From Amycolatopsis nigrescens CSC17Ta-90 (GTDB lineage Bacteria; Actinomycetota; Actinomycetes; Mycobacteriales; Pseudonocardiaceae): DNA of 64,000 bases. The notes beneath the pieces were generated by a model that had not been told where the DNA came from, made no database searches, and saw only the letters and a program-made list of their open reading frames with translations. Positions 63,530 through 64,000 of the stretch are shown here, piece after piece. Where the stretch lies: positions 691,746-755,745 of the forward strand of contig NZ_ARVW01000001.1 in the NCBI RefSeq assembly GCF_000384315.1, given 5' to 3'. The stretch's first letter is position 1; the number at the start of each line of letters is the position of its first letter. Made by a program: the position numbers and the translations under genes.

Positions 63530-63844
63530 TCAGCAGCCCTTCTTCTCCTGGCGGATGTCGGTCACCGAGCTGTCGTCGGTCGCCCAGGTGGCGCCTGCCT
63601 GCACGCACGGATGCCCGTTCGGGAGCGGCCCCGCCCGGACAACCTCGGCGGTGACGTCATAGTCCTTGCAGTTGCGGAAGTAGCTCCACTTTCCTTCAGC
63701 GCTGTAGCCGCAAGGCCTCTTCGCGTCGGTGTCCGCGGACACCGGCGCCACCGGCTGCCCGGCGTTCGCCGTCGCGCCCCCGGACAGCAACGCGGCCCCG
63801 GCCATGGCTATCGCGGCCACCCCGCCGGCGATCTTGCCCTTCAT
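63530..63844 (-). CDS. Small secreted protein with four cysteines
   Basis: 104 residues. Signal peptide 1-28 (KIAGGVAAIAMAGAALLSGG-ATANA). The mature 76 residues contain Cys in RPCGYSAEG, FRNCKDYDV, GHPCVQAGA and the C-terminal KKGC, enough for two disulfides. No known family recognised; size and layout are like small secreted actinomycete proteins and inhibitors. RBS GGAGGG lies upstream of the ATG at 63844. Confidence 0.72.
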   Translation of the reverse strand: MKGKIAGGVAAIAMAGAALLSGGATANAGQPVAPVSADTDAKRPCGYSAEGKWSYFRNCKDYDVTAEVVRAGPLPNGHPCVQAGATWATDDSSVTDIRQEKKGC

Positions 63845-64000
63845 GGTTCCCTCCTGACTTTCGTGGTGCCCCAGTCCCCCTGGAGCACTTCGATCGTCAC
63901 GGTGGGATCACCGCCGGGACAACGCCGCCGAACCGTCCCGTACAAGGTCACATGGTCTCGTACGATCTCGCACAGCCGGTCAGGCACACGGCGGGTGATA

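Noticed and set aside
1..64000. CRISPR array, prophage or intact insertion sequence
   Set aside because: No regularly spaced repeats and no complete transposase or phage structural genes were seen; only IS110 and element remnants.

Overview
The window reads as a chromosomal segment of a high-G+C actinomycete, most probably a Pseudonocardiales (Amycolatopsis-like) organism. The support is strong codon bias, many GTG starts, an ECF42 sigma factor with its DGPF partner, a 13E12/DUF222 HNH protein, F420-type enzymes, a ClpP pair beside an XRE regulator, and long near-perfect hairpins. The genus is an inference. There is no rRNA, no CRISPR array and no intact mobile element. One tRNA-Arg(TCT) is present.

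Layout. 1-9 kb: a TPR protein cut by the window edge, an FAD monooxygenase/TetR/MFS efflux set, a methyltransferase/TetR pair sharing two tandem operators, a DUF222-HNH protein and a GT1 glycosyltransferase. 9-18 kb: GerW-like protein, TetR and metallo-hydrolase, Nudix, secreted esterase, GntR, SRPBCC, AraC-GyrI, then two ClpP paralogues (the second without its catalytic serine) facing an XRE regulator that ends in Leu-Ala-Ala, and a phosphotransferase. 18-29 kb: LuxR/AAA regulator, DGPF protein plus ECF42 sigma factor separated by a duplicated start region, SRPBCC, MFS, oxidoreductase, Ser/Thr kinase with Sel1 repeats, CGNR regulator facing an epoxide hydrolase across paired operators, and a Tat-exported cyclase. 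30-36 kb: a scarred region holding a broken TetR gene, a P450 fragment, a frameshifted DUF2637-like remnant and an IS110 remnant near the tRNA, mixed with intact genes for a thioesterase and an F420-linked cluster.

37-47 kb is a phosphate-type ABC transport locus: pstC-pstA-pstB and a membrane-anchored binding protein behind a PHO-box-like repeat, divergent from a large membrane-anchored binding protein and a sortase-fold protein that has lost all three catalytic positions, plus a separate secreted binding protein. 47-52 kb is a tight operon with a DMT-type permease, two GT4 glycosyltransferases and an alpha/beta hydrolase, probably making a glycolipid or glycoside. 52-54 kb holds a PAP2 phosphatase, two long hairpins and a three-gene micro-operon of cysteine-bearing small proteins ending in an XRE regulator.

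About 54.4-58.1 kb is an islet of visibly lower G+C (24 of 60 bases at 57901-57960). It carries an HTH regulator, an ACC-deaminase-like PLP enzyme and an unrecognised protein with a C-terminal HEPN-like R-x4-H motif, a candidate nuclease or defence gene. The window closes with housekeeping lpd, an M20 peptidase plus AbgT transporter (p-aminobenzoyl-glutamate-type use) under a divergent double AsnC/Lrp regulator, and a small secreted Cys-rich protein.

The best candidates for something little described are the pseudo-sortase/Pst locus, the HEPN islet, the half-dead ClpP pair with its LAA-tailed regulator, and the duplicated RBS/start leader ahead of the ECF42 sigma factor.
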